Source: a virus
IMG/VR virus record: IMGVR_UViG_3300042314_002510
Location: 1 to 48,974 of that record
Length of the DNA: 48,974 nt
Strand: one strand, 5' to 3'
The position numbers and the translations under genes were made by a program. How positions within the stretch are numbered: the first letter of the stretch is position 1; each line of letters starts with the position of its first letter. The notes below the pieces were generated by a model. It did not search any database and had not been told where the DNA came from. It saw nothing but the letters and a program-made list of their open reading frames with translations. This document shows, piece by piece, positions 25,596 through 31,157 of this stretch.

Positions 25596-26087
25596 TTAAT
25601 AGAAAGTTTTTTGAAATTCAACCCAAATTTCTTCAATATTAGGATTAATTACATTAGAAAATATTGATGGTTCAAATGGTTTAATTAATAATTTCATACC
25701 CGCTTCATCAGGTGTTTTATTATCCTTAACTCGATTACAACTTTTACAACAAGTAACTAAATTACTCCAAGTATTTCCCCCACCTCTTGATTTAGGTAAT
25801 ACGTGGTCAATGGTTAAGTTTTTAGAACTACCACAATACGCACATTTATGATTATCACGTCTAAAGACCCTGTGTCTATTTATTTTTAAAGTCCGTACTC
25901 TAAATCTAACATAAGATAATAATCTAATTATCAAAGGTCTAACAAGAGTAGTTGACCCGGCAATAATAGGTGATTCACCTGATTTCAATATTTCGGCTTT
26001 ACCTTTAGTAACTAAATTAAAACCTCGTATTGTTGTAGTTACATTAATCGGTGTGTAATCAGCATTTAATACTAATACTTTGTCCAT
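25596..26087 (-). CDS. HNH endonuclease
   Basis: A 163-residue HNH nuclease. The start is set at 26087 ([15 protein letters not shown]), the usual beginning of this family, instead of 26117. The zinc knuckle is CAYCG, the catalytic His is in [20 protein letters not shown], and the second Cys pair is CCKSCN, followed by the conserved N in RVKDNKTP. The N-terminal half is the characteristic alpha/beta lead-in. It is a free-standing gene like those common in Bacteroidetes and their phages. It could be a homing nuclease or act on host DNA. Confidence 0.9.
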   Translation of the reverse strand: MDKVLVLNADYTPINVTTTIRGFNLVTKGKAEILKSGESPIIAGSTTLVRPLIIRLLSYVRFRVRTLKINRHRVFRRDNHKCAYCGSSKNLTIDHVLPKSRGGGNTWSNLVTCCKSCNRVKDNKTPDEAGMKLLIKPFEPSIFSNVINPNIEEIWVEFQKTFY

Positions 26088-26195
26088 TCTAAATAATTTT
26101 ACAACTAATATAGACAAAAAAAAATAAAACTCAAATTTTGTTTTTATGTGGATTTATATTTATGTTTGTCCTATAACTTTTTAAAACAAAAAAAT

Positions 26196-26372
26196 ATGTA
26201 CGTAATAATTAAGAATGTAAAGAACAAAAAAGGAATCTCAATTCCTGTTATTATTTTGAATTCAGACCACGAAGTTTGGGAATTTGATACTTACGAAGCA
26301 GCCGAAAAAATGAAAGATATTTTCGAAACTAACTCAGATTCAGGTCATACATATTTAGTTAAAAAAATCTAA
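26196..26372 (+). CDS. small protein of unknown function
   Basis: A 58-residue protein when started at 26196 (MYVIIKNVKNKKGISIPVI), which follows an A-rich leader; the ATG at 26148 would add 16 unlikely residues. The compact beta-alpha sequence (VIILNSDHEVWEFDTYEAAEKMKDIF) suggests a small single domain. One base separates it from the next gene. Confidence 0.6.
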   Translation: MYVIIKNVKNKKGISIPVIILNSDHEVWEFDTYEAAEKMKDIFETNSDSGHTYLVKKI

Positions 26373-26373
26373 G

Positions 26374-26571
26374 ATGGGAAGTTTTCACGAAATGTTAGAA
26401 GAAGAACACAGAAAATTCTGTAATTCATTAGATGGTCAATCATATATGAATATGATGAGTGAAATTAATGATTCGGAAGAATATGTTTCAGTTCCTAAAA
26501 AATTTATTGAGGACCTAAAAGATTTTGATTATTGGAAAGAATGGAAAAATAGTGATAACAATTTGGTGTGA
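26374..26571 (+). CDS. small acidic protein of unknown function
   Basis: A 65-residue helical acidic protein (MGSFHEMLEEEHRKFCNSLD). It starts one base after the previous stop, so the pair is likely cotranscribed. No family recognised. Confidence 0.55.
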   Translation: MGSFHEMLEEEHRKFCNSLDGQSYMNMMSEINDSEEYVSVPKKFIEDLKDFDYWKEWKNSDNNLV

Positions 26572-26615
26572 TTGAATTATAATTAGTATCTTCGTTAAAA
26601 TTAAAAAAAAGAGAT

Positions 26616-27164
26616 ATGAAAAAATTATTAATGTTTGGTTTGATTGGTTTATCGTTATTTAGTTGTGAAAATAATTCATCTAATTTAGATGTGTTTGATA
26701 TGAAATGTATGAGTGATGGGGACACAATTGTAATACAAGGTTTGGGTGATTTCAATCAATTAGAGGTGTTAAGAATTAAAGACATTCTTGAAAGAAGATG
26801 TCACATCCCAACTAAAATTGGTGAACCACTCGAATTAACACCTGACAAATGTTATGAAGGTAAACTTAATATTGAAAAGTCTTTAATGGATTTTGACGAT
26901 AACACAAATAAAATTTTGGTAACCAACACCAAGTGTTATTCAACGGTAGAAAAAAGACCTGTTGGTGGTGTTGGTGAATTGGGTGGTAATCTTATTATAA
27001 TTGGTAAAAACCCAGCTAACACAACTGAACGAGTATTAATACACGAAATGGGTCACTGTTATGGTCTTGACCACTGTGAAAACCCAACGTGTGTTATGTC
27101 ACAAACTCGTGAAAATGATAACTTAAAATTAAATTTTTGTGACGATTGTCAAAAAAAGTTTTAA
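26616..27164 (+). CDS. archaemetzincin-like lipoprotein metalloprotease
   Basis: A 182-residue protein with a lipoprotein signal (MKKLLMFGLIGLSLFSC, Cys at residue 17) and the full archaemetzincin zinc signature: HEMGHCYGLDHC (H143, H147, H153 as ligands, E144 catalytic), then CVM with the Met-turn, and a closing CDDC. The canonical pattern has four Cys in this layout, and all are present. It should be an active metalloprotease tethered in the host envelope. Archaemetzincins are rare on phages and usually not lipoproteins. Possible roles are remodelling surface proteins or blocking other phages. It precedes the stable-RNA block. Confidence 0.88.
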   Translation: MKKLLMFGLIGLSLFSCENNSSNLDVFDMKCMSDGDTIVIQGLGDFNQLEVLRIKDILERRCHIPTKIGEPLELTPDKCYEGKLNIEKSLMDFDDNTNKILVTNTKCYSTVEKRPVGGVGELGGNLIIIGKNPANTTERVLIHEMGHCYGLDHCENPTCVMSQTRENDNLKLNFCDDCQKKF

Positions 27165-27170
27165 AAAAAC

Positions 27171-27200
27171 TTGACTACTAAAGAACTTTTACTAAATTTG
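27171..27200 (+). promoter_or_regulatory. Bacteroidetes-type promoter of micro-ORF cassette 1
   Basis: TTG (27171) and TAAATTTG (27193-27200), 19 bases apart, a near-perfect consensus. Confidence 0.75.
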
Positions 27201-27226
27201 TTGATATATATTAAAAGAATTAAAAA

Positions 27227-27346
27227 ATGAGAACAACTGAACAACATATTAAACAAGTAAGTCAATCGAAACAGATTCGCGTGTGTAGCGTATCGTATCC
27301 GATGTGGTTTATCACGTCATATGGTTCAGAAAACATATTAAGTTAG
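27227..27346 (+). CDS. 39-residue micro-ORF in promoter-terminator cassette
   Basis: An ATG at 27227 opens a 39-residue frame (MRTTEQHIKQVSQSKQIRVC...). It has its own consensus promoter 27 bases upstream and an intrinsic terminator 27 bases downstream, so a discrete 0.2-kb transcript is likely. Whether the product is the peptide or the RNA is unclear. A second cassette of the same plan lies at 29933-30117. Confidence 0.45.
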   Translation: MRTTEQHIKQVSQSKQIRVCSVSYPMWFITSYGSENILS

Positions 27347-27372
27347 TTATAAACGTATAACAATTTGATAAG

Positions 27373-27405
27373 ACCCCTGAACCAAAAGTTCGGGGGTTTT
27401 TTTTT
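27373..27405 (+). terminator. intrinsic terminator of micro-ORF cassette 1
   Basis: CCCCTGAAC-caaaa-GTTCGGGG with a nine-base T run. Confidence 0.9.
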
Positions 27406-27414
27406 GAAATAAAA

Positions 27415-27481
27415 TTTGGAAGTTACGAAATGAAATTCGTACCTTTGACAACAGAAAAGTTCATTGACATATTGGTTTAGA
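27415..27481 (+). promoter_or_regulatory. promoter and rRNA-leader-like motif of first tRNA unit
   Basis: TTTG (27415) and TACCTTTG (27440-27447) form the promoter. GTTCATTGACATATTGGTTTAG (27459-27480) follows and recurs before other tRNA units at 29001, 30175 and 30964. It resembles the boxA-containing leader of rRNA operons. Confidence 0.7.
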
Positions 27482-27488
27482 TAAATAA

Positions 27489-27575
27489 GGAGAGTATCTG
27501 GCAGGATGAAGAGCTACTCTTGAAAAGTAGTAAGACGTGTAATGGGTCTTGTGGGTTCGAGTCCCACACTCTCCT
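27489..27575 (+). tRNA. tRNA-Ser(TGA)
   Basis: Acceptor GGAGAGT/ACTCTCC. Anticodon arm CTACT-CTTGAAA-AGTAG, anticodon TGA. Long variable arm closed by AAGAC/GTCTT, as in class II serine tRNAs. T-arm GTGGG-TTCGAGT-CCCAC. CCA is not encoded. First tRNA after the leader motif. Confidence 0.95.
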
Positions 27576-27590
27576 CAAAAAAATAGAGTT

Positions 27591-27716
27591 ATGGTAAAAA
27601 GAGAAGTATTGACGGGAACATTTGAGTCAAGTAAAAGATTTTTAAGACAAGAGCCTAAAGAGGTTAAACTAAAATTCAGATTAATTAGAAAATTAATCAA
27701 AAGGTTACATAAGTAA
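27591..27716 (+). CDS. small basic peptide gene
   Basis: A 41-residue highly basic frame (MVKREVLTGTFESSKRFLRQ...), ending in an Arg/Lys/Leu helix. It fills most of the gap between two tRNA genes and has a normal ATG after an A-rich leader. It could bind RNA; unrecognised. Confidence 0.45.
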   Translation: MVKREVLTGTFESSKRFLRQEPKEVKLKFRLIRKLIKRLHK

Positions 27717-27723
27717 CCATTAT

Positions 27724-27798
27724 TGTCCTGTAGGCGACGTTGGCAGAGCCACCACACTTTGAATGTGGATATCGCAGGTTCGATTCCTGCCGGGACAA
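27724..27798 (+). tRNA. tRNA-Gln(TTG)
   Basis: Acceptor TGTCCTG/CGGGACA with U1:A72, typical of glutamine tRNAs. Anticodon arm CCACA-CTTTGAA-TGTGG, anticodon TTG. T-arm GCAGG-TTCGATT-CCTGC. No CCA. Confidence 0.95.
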
Positions 27799-27809
27799 CA
27801 ATAAAACAA

Positions 27810-27875
27810 TTAGTTATTTCACGTTAAAAGATGGTCTTATAGGCTCACGAAGGCCGTGTCAACATCAATAACTAA
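27810..27875 (+). ncRNA. structured spacer closed by nine-base-pair stem
   Basis: TTAGTTATT (27810) pairs perfectly with AATAACTAA (27867). Inside, CACG/CGTG and GATG/CATC can pair. It is tRNA-sized but has no T-loop TTCRA. No open frame. Confidence 0.4.
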
Positions 27876-27881
27876 TAAATT

Positions 27882-27954
27882 GGGTCAGTTGCCAAGTTGG
27901 TCAAGGCACTTGTCTGAAGAACAAGCAATGGGGGTTCGATTCCCTCCTGTCCCA
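27882..27954 (+). tRNA. tRNA-Phe(GAA)
   Basis: Acceptor GGGTCAG/CTGTCCC with one T-T mismatch. Anticodon arm CTTGT-CTGAAGA-ACAAG, anticodon GAA. T-arm GGGGG-TTCGATT-CCCTC. Discriminator A. No CCA. Confidence 0.93.
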
Positions 27955-27955
27955 C

Positions 27956-28030
27956 GAGGTCCTGAATTAACAGGATACCCCCACCTCCGATATGGCAGTC
28001 AGTCCGTTAAGCTGATGAAGTGGGGTTTTT
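27956..28030 (+). ncRNA. structured spacer with two competing stems
   Basis: GAGGT (27956) can pair with ACCTC (27983). CCCCAC (27979) can instead pair with GTGGGG (28020), which precedes TTTTT and would be a terminator. The stems share two bases and exclude one another, as in an attenuator. CCTG/CAGG forms a local hairpin. Confidence 0.4.
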
Positions 28031-28034
28031 ATAT

Positions 28035-28109
28035 GGTGGCTATAGTGTTAGTGGTCGAGCACGTAAGTTTGTGGTTCTTATAGGTTGGGTTCGAATCCCA
28101 ATAGTCACC
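28035..28109 (+). tRNA. tRNA-His(GTG)
   Basis: An extra 5' G pairs with discriminator C, the histidine identity element (G-1:C73). Acceptor GTGGCTA/TAGTCAC. Anticodon loop TTGTGGT, anticodon GTG. T-arm TTGGG-TTCGAAT-CCCAA. One T-T mismatch closes the anticodon stem. Confidence 0.92.
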
Positions 28110-28123
28110 CAATTAATTTTTAA

Positions 28124-28339
28124 AACTTAGAAATCACAGAGACAGAAAAAACATTTATCAGTTCCGACTTAGAAAATGGTCGATGGTTATCTCCAATCGT
28201 AAGTGAAAGGAAATGGCAAGAAGAAAAATTAGTTGAGATATTCGGTCATTATCCGAACGCAAGTCCTAAATGGCAATATCTCAATGGTTTGATACACATT
28301 GCATTAGATTACATTAAACAAAATGAAGAAAAAATTTGA
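28124..28339 (+). pseudogene. 71-codon open frame without a usual start codon
   Basis: A frame after the TAA at 28121 reads NLEITETEKTFISS...GRWLSPIVSERKWQEEKLVE and ends at TGA 28339. It has protein-like composition (WQEEKLVEIFGHYPNASPKW) but no ATG, GTG or TTG near its beginning. It is either a decayed gene whose 5' end was lost beside tRNA-His or uses an unusual start. The next gene starts 26 bases later. Confidence 0.35.
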
Positions 28340-28365
28340 CAAGTTGTAGGTTAAAAACCACAACT

Positions 28366-28563
28366 ATGAGTACAAACATCAACAGAGCAAAACTGAACAA
28401 AGCACAAAATGGTAGAGAATACCGAAATAGATTGATAAATGACTTTTATCCAATTTATTGGGATGACGGAATTACTTTCTACGGAAACAAAATGAGTTAT
28501 CAAGTTAGAATGTATAAGACTTGGAAACACTACAGAAAAACTCAATATAAGGTAATAACCTAA
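28366..28563 (+). CDS. small basic protein of unknown function
   Basis: A 65-residue basic protein (MSTNINRAKLNKAQNGREYR...). I prefer the ATG at 28366 to an upstream TTG at 28336. It is rich in Tyr, Arg and Lys (YQVRMYKTWKHYRKTQYKVI), consistent with nucleic-acid binding. Its last codons lie in the first unit of a 29-base hairpin repeat array. Confidence 0.55.
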   Translation: MSTNINRAKLNKAQNGREYRNRLINDFYPIYWDDGITFYGNKMSYQVRMYKTWKHYRKTQYKVIT

Positions 28564-28656
28564 TAATGGGTGAATATTAGGTTAAAACCTAATAATTGAT
28601 GAATATAAGGCTGGAACCTTATAATGGTCGATTATAAGTCTCCAACCTTATTATTT
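28547..28656 (+). repeat. tandem 29-base hairpin repeat array, 3.8 units
   Basis: Units start at 28547, 28576, 28605 and 28634 with the pattern AT(A/T)AGG-nnnnAA-CCT(A/T)AT-AATnnnnGA. In units 2 and 3 both stem arms change together (ATTAGG/CCTAAT, ATAAGG/CCTTAT), which argues for selected RNA hairpins. The last unit runs into tRNA-Arg. Confidence 0.75.
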
Positions 28657-28728
28657 GGTTCCTTGGTGTAATGGATAGCACCTATCGCTACGGACGATAA
28701 TGTCAAGGTTCGAGTCCTTGGGGGACTA
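28657..28728 (+). tRNA. tRNA-Arg(ACG)
   Basis: Acceptor GGTTCCT/GGGGACT with several G-T pairs. Anticodon arm TATCG-CTACGGA-CGATA, anticodon ACG. T-arm CAAGG-TTCGAGT-CCTTG. An A34 tRNA would need host TadA editing to read all CGN-type codons. No CCA. Confidence 0.92.
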
Positions 28729-28768
28729 CGTATCCGATGTGTGATACCGAGCTAGGTCGGTGTAATTT

Positions 28769-28856
28769 GGAAGATTACCCAAGTTGGTGAAGGGGTCACA
28801 TTGCTAACGTGATAGGTCTGAAATATGACGCGTGGGTTCGAGCCCCACATCTTCCG
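28769..28856 (+). tRNA. tRNA-Ser(GCT)
   Basis: Acceptor GGAAGAT/ATCTTCC, discriminator G. Anticodon loop TTGCTAA, anticodon GCT. Long variable arm as in class II. T-arm GTGGG-TTCGAGC-CCCAC. An ACCGA/TCGGT hairpin lies just upstream (28746-28761). Confidence 0.93.
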
Positions 28857-28863
28857 CAGAAAC

Positions 28864-28933
28864 ACCGAGGCTTAGAGGAAAAGAACTATCTCTCATAAGG
28901 ATGGTCAAGTGGGTTCGAAACCCATACTCGGTA
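28864..28933 (+). tRNA. tRNA with CAT anticodon (elongator Met or Ile2)
   Basis: Acceptor ACCGAGG/ACTCGGT with the last pair mismatched. Anticodon arm TATCT-CTCATAA-GGATG, anticodon CAT. T-arm GTGGG-TTCGAAA-CCCAT. The D-arm is short and A-rich. It lacks initiator features. With another Met tRNA at 44731 and an Ile(TAT) tRNA at 30284, its charge cannot be decided by eye. Confidence 0.85.
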
Positions 28934-28954
28934 CAAAAAAATATTACAAAGGTA

Positions 28955-29024
28955 TTGTGAGAATGGAAATGATTACTTATCTTTGTTAGACAAAAGAAAA
29001 GGTCTTTGACATATTGGTTTAGAA
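28955..29024 (+). promoter_or_regulatory. promoter and leader motif of second tRNA unit
   Basis: TTG (28955) and TATCTTTG (28978-28985), then GGTCTTTGACATATTGG (29001-29017) and TTTAGAA. The same leader as before the other tRNA units. Confidence 0.75.
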
Positions 29025-29032
29025 AGAAATAA

Positions 29033-29107
29033 CGGGGTGTAGTCTTGGGGTGAGACGCTTGGTTTGGGACCAAGAGGCGGCAGGTTCGACACCTGCCACC
29101 CCGACCA
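29033..29107 (+). tRNA. tRNA-Pro(TGG), CCA encoded
   Basis: Acceptor CGGGGTG/CACCCCG. Anticodon arm CTTGG-TTTGGGA-CCAAG, anticodon TGG. T-arm GCAGG-TTCGACA-CCTGC. Discriminator A followed by encoded CCA, the only canonical tRNA here with it. Confidence 0.96.
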
Positions 29108-29115
29108 AAAATTAA

Positions 29116-29189
29116 CGGAATGTAGCTCAGCTGGTAAGAGCATTCGCCTGATACGTGAAAGGTCGTAGGTTCGAACCCTACCATTCCGA
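29116..29189 (+). tRNA. tRNA-Ile(GAT)
   Basis: Acceptor CGGAATG/CATTCCG. D-arm GCTCAGCTGGTAAGAGC. Anticodon loop CTGATAC, anticodon GAT. T-arm GTAGG-TTCGAAC-CCTAC. No CCA. Confidence 0.95.
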
Positions 29190-29315
29190 CTACTTAATAC
29201 CGAATCGGGTTTGTCAGTAAAGTGGGACCCTGCGACTATGACACTTAGGTGTAATTAGAGAAAATGACATTAAATAACCCACCACGGAAGGTGTTATCGG
29301 TGACCTTCTATTTTT
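29190..29315 (+). ncRNA. structured spacer ending in terminator-like hairpin
   Basis: No open frame. GAAGGT (29287) pairs with ACCTTC (29303), followed by TATTTTT, so some transcripts may end here before tRNA-Lys. GTGGG (about 29222) can pair with CCCAC near 29278, closing the upstream part. Confidence 0.35.
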
Positions 29316-29390
29316 GACTTCGTAGCTCAGTTGGTTTAGAGCAGTACACTTTTAATGTACGGGTCGTGAGTTCGATTCTCACCGGGGTCA
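29316..29390 (+). tRNA. tRNA-Lys(TTT)
   Basis: Acceptor GACTTCG/CGGGGTC. D-arm GCTCAGTTGGTTTAGAGC. Anticodon arm GTACA-CTTTTAA-TGTAC, anticodon TTT. T-arm GTGAG-TTCGATT-CTCAC. No CCA. Confidence 0.96.
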
Positions 29391-29398
29391 CAATAATT

Positions 29399-29470
29399 AG
29401 CCCTTTAGCTTAAAGGTGAAGTACTTGTTTTACATACAAGATAGTGTAGGTTCGAGTCCTACAGGGGCTA
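29399..29470 (+). tRNA. tRNA-Val(TAC)
   Basis: Acceptor AGCCCTT/AGGGGCT. Anticodon arm CTTGT-TTTACAT-ACAAG, anticodon TAC. T-arm GTAGG-TTCGAGT-CCTAC. No CCA. Confidence 0.95.
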
Positions 29471-29477
29471 CAAAATG

Positions 29478-29571
29478 TTAAGTTGGGTTTCCTAGTGGTA
29501 ACGGTATGAACTATAGTAAGTAAGCCACAAGATTCTAGTAATAAGCGACAGATGGATTACTCGCGACTTAA
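29478..29571 (+). ncRNA. tRNA-like structured spacer
   Basis: TTAAGTTG (29478) pairs with CGACTTAA (29564) over eight base pairs. A D-arm-like GTTTCCTAGTGGTAAC follows the 5' strand, and GTAAT/ATTAC forms a 3' hairpin, but the T-loop signature and a clear anticodon arm are missing. It may be a decayed tRNA or a separate small RNA. Confidence 0.4.
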
Positions 29572-29580
29572 TATTTAATT

Positions 29581-29654
29581 GGACAGATGCCTGAGTGGTT
29601 TAAAGGGGTGGACTGCAAATCCACTATCCGGGGGTTCGAATCCCTCTCTGTCCT
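29581..29654 (+). tRNA. tRNA-Cys(GCA)
   Basis: Acceptor GGACAGA/TCTGTCC, discriminator T (U73 is the Cys identity base). Anticodon arm GTGGA-CTGCAAA-TCCAC, anticodon GCA. T-arm GGGGG-TTCGAAT-CCCTC. No CCA. Confidence 0.96.
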
Positions 29655-29680
29655 CAATGAAATATATTGTTTCATTATTT

Positions 29681-29752
29681 GCATCATTGGTGTAATGGCT
29701 AGCATAAATGGTTCCAACCCATTTGGTCAGGGTTCGAGTCCTTGGTGGTGCG
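29681..29752 (+). tRNA. tRNA-Trp(CCA)
   Basis: Acceptor GCATCAT/GTGGTGC, discriminator G as usual for Trp. Anticodon arm AATGG-TTCCAAC-CCATT, anticodon CCA. T-arm CAGGG-TTCGAGT-CCTTG. Confidence 0.93.
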
Positions 29753-29755
29753 CAA

Positions 29756-29819
29756 ATATCGTAGGAGAGTTGATTAAGTTCAAACCCGCCGTTAAATTGT
29801 GAAGGACAATCTACGATAT
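29756..29819 (+). ncRNA. structured spacer closed by nine-base-pair stem
   Basis: ATATCGTAG (29756) pairs perfectly with CTACGATAT (29811). Inside, ATTGT-gaagg-ACAAT forms a hairpin. tRNA-sized without a T-loop. It fills almost the whole gap between tRNA-Trp and tRNA-Tyr. Confidence 0.45.
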
Positions 29820-29823
29820 ATTC

Positions 29824-29906
<83 letters not shown>

Positions 29907-29932
29907 CAATAAAAAAAAATTTAAACCAATTG

Positions 29933-29962
29933 TTGACACTTTTCAAAACTTTGATATATTTA
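29933..29962 (+). promoter_or_regulatory. promoter of micro-ORF cassette 2
   Basis: TTGACA (29933) and TATATTTA (29955-29962), 19 bases apart, one base off the -7 consensus. Confidence 0.6.
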
Positions 29963-29984
29963 ATTAGTAAAGAATAACAAAATT

Positions 29985-30059
29985 ATGCAAAACTTGAATA
30001 ACATACTAATAGCGAGAACGGAGGGAGACAATCCTTGTGTATCGGAGAAGGTGTGTTAA
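29985..30059 (+). CDS. 24-residue micro-ORF in promoter-terminator cassette
   Basis: The frame MQNLNNILIARTEGDNPCVSEKVC lies between its own promoter and an intrinsic terminator, the same design as at 27171-27405. The two peptides share no obvious sequence beyond containing Cys, so the RNA, the act of translation, or the peptide could be the functional part. Confidence 0.4.
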   Translation: MQNLNNILIARTEGDNPCVSEKVC

Positions 30060-30083
30060 TTCATTAAACATAAAATTTAAATG

Positions 30084-30117
30084 AAACCCTTCTCCAAAAG
30101 AGAGGGGTTTTTTTTGT
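30084..30117 (+). terminator. intrinsic terminator of micro-ORF cassette 2
   Basis: AACCCTTCTC-caaaa-GAGAGGGGTT with a T run; the loop CAAAA is the same as in cassette 1. Confidence 0.9.
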
Positions 30118-30125
30118 TACCTACG

Positions 30126-30198
30126 TTTGGTAAATCAAAATAAAAGCATTAGATTTGTCAGACAAAAGAAAAAAGTTCTTTGACATATTGGTTTAGAA
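30126..30198 (+). promoter_or_regulatory. promoter and leader motif of third tRNA unit
   Basis: TTTG (30126) and TAGATTTG (30150-30157), then GTTCTTTGACATATTGG (30175-30191) and TTTAGAA. Closest to the rRNA-leader form. Confidence 0.8.
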
Positions 30199-30204
30199 GT
30201 TAAT

Positions 30205-30277
30205 ATCCTCGTGACGGAAAGGTATACGTCCTTGTCTTAGAAACAAGGTTTTGTGGGTTCGAATCCCACCGAGGATA
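30205..30277 (+). tRNA. tRNA-Leu(TAG) with short variable arm
   Basis: Acceptor ATCCTCG/CGAGGAT. Anticodon arm CTTGT-CTTAGAA-ACAAG, anticodon TAG (reads CUA). T-arm GTGGG-TTCGAAT-CCCAC. The variable region is only about five bases, whereas bacterial leucine tRNAs have a long one. The D-stem GACG/CGTC is also unusual. Confidence 0.85.
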
Positions 30278-30283
30278 CATAAT

Positions 30284-30357
30284 GGTTCAGTAGCTCAACA
30301 GGTGAGAGCAGGACGCTTATATCGTCAAGGTTGGGGGTTCAAATCCCTCCTGAACTA
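30284..30357 (+). tRNA. tRNA-Ile(TAT)
   Basis: Acceptor GGTTCAG/CTGAACT. D-arm GCTCAACAGGTGAGAGC. Anticodon loop CTTATAT, anticodon TAT (reads AUA directly, avoiding lysidine). T-arm GGGGG-TTCAAAT-CCCTC. Confidence 0.9.
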
Positions 30358-30388
30358 CTGAAAAAATAAAAAATAAAAAATAAAAATT

Positions 30389-30904
30389 ATGTCAATATAT
30401 AGTGTTGGTAGAAAAACTTACGGTTCTGAAAATATTAAAATTTACGAATGGGGTGAAGGTAAAACAATTAAAATAGGGTCTTTTTGTTCAATAGCAACAA
30501 ATATTCAAATTTTTATTGGGGGTAATCATAGACCTGATTGGATTACAACATTCCCATTTCCACATTCGTTTAGTGTGGGTCATCCGTCATCTAATGGTGA
30601 TGTTATAATTGGTAATGATGTTTGGATTGGTGCTAATGCAACAATAATGTCAGGTGTTATTATTGGTGATGGTGCCGTTATTGCAAATAATTCTCACGTA
30701 GTAAAAAATGTTGAACCTTACACTATTGTTGGAGGTAATCCAGCTAAACCTATCCGTAAAAGATTTGATGATGAAACAATTCAAAAACTTTTAAAATTAA
30801 AATGGTGGGATTTTAATGATGATGAGATAAATAGAATAACCCCAATTTTATGTTCTAGTAATATAAACGAATTGTTTGAATTATATAAGGATAAATTACT
30901 TTAA
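30389..30904 (+). CDS. left-handed beta-helix acetyltransferase (CatB/Vat type)
   Basis: A 171-residue hexapeptide-repeat acetyltransferase. The isoleucine-patch repeats run through the middle (IGSFCSIATNIQIFIGGNH, VIIGNDVWIGANATIMSGVI, IGDGAVIANNSHV). The catalytic His is in GGNHRPDWITTFPF and the family ends YTIVGGNPAKPIRKRF. This matches the CatB/Vat group (xenobiotic or polysaccharide O-acetyltransferases). It sits between two tRNA transcription units, an odd place for a cargo gene. Acetylation of host surface glycans to exclude other phages is one possibility; the substrate is unknown. Confidence 0.9.
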   Translation: MSIYSVGRKTYGSENIKIYEWGEGKTIKIGSFCSIATNIQIFIGGNHRPDWITTFPFPHSFSVGHPSSNGDVIIGNDVWIGANATIMSGVIIGDGAVIANNSHVVKNVEPYTIVGGNPAKPIRKRFDDETIQKLLKLKWWDFNDDEINRITPILCSSNINELFELYKDKLL

Positions 30905-30912
30905 AAAAAGTC

Positions 30913-30987
30913 TTGTATAATCAAAAGTAAATACTTAGATTTGTAAGACAAAAGAAAACAAAAGGTCTTTGACATATCGGAATAGAA
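30913..30987 (+). promoter_or_regulatory. promoter and leader motif of fourth tRNA unit
   Basis: TTG (30913) and TAGATTTG (30936-30943), then GGTCTTTGACATATCGG (30964-30980) and AATAGAA, a slightly diverged leader. Confidence 0.75.
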
Positions 30988-30997
30988 AAAATAAAAT

Positions 30998-31071
30998 GTC
31001 GCGTTAGACGAGTGGTTTAAGTCGTCACCCTTTCAAGGTGAAAATCACGGGTTCGAATCCCGTACGCGATA
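30998..31071 (+). tRNA. tRNA-Glu(TTC)
   Basis: Acceptor GTCGCGT/ACGCGAT. Anticodon arm TCACC-CTTTCAA-GGTGA, anticodon TTC. T-arm ACGGG-TTCGAAT-CCCGT. No CCA. Confidence 0.95.
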
Positions 31072-31076
31072 CATAT

Positions 31077-31148
31077 CGCGGGATGGGGGAGTGGTCACCC
31101 CGCTGGGCTCATAACCCTGAGACACAGGTTCGAATCCTGTTCCCGCTA
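31077..31148 (+). tRNA. initiator tRNA-fMet(CAT)
   Basis: Anticodon loop CTCATAA with three consecutive G-C pairs (GGG/CCC) in the stem, the initiator hallmark. The first acceptor pair is mismatched (C1-T72), as needed for formylation and to avoid EF-Tu. T-arm ACAGG-TTCGAAT-CCTGT. A phage-borne initiator is uncommon. Confidence 0.92.
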
Positions 31149-31157
31149 CTAAATAAA

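Noticed and set aside
27294-27306. Thirteen-base repeat CGTATCCGATGTG shared with 28729-28741
   Set aside because: A match of this length is expected by chance in a window this size, and the flanks do not extend it.
28547-28656. CRISPR array
   Set aside because: Units are directly adjacent with no unique spacers, repeats vary, and no cas genes are present.
28804-29184. Minus-strand 126-codon frame across three tRNA genes, and similar frames at 31832-32044 and 32160-32531
   Set aside because: They read through tRNA T-arms and produce the repeated GFEPT/GIEPSS-type peptides typical of translating antisense tRNA; artefacts.
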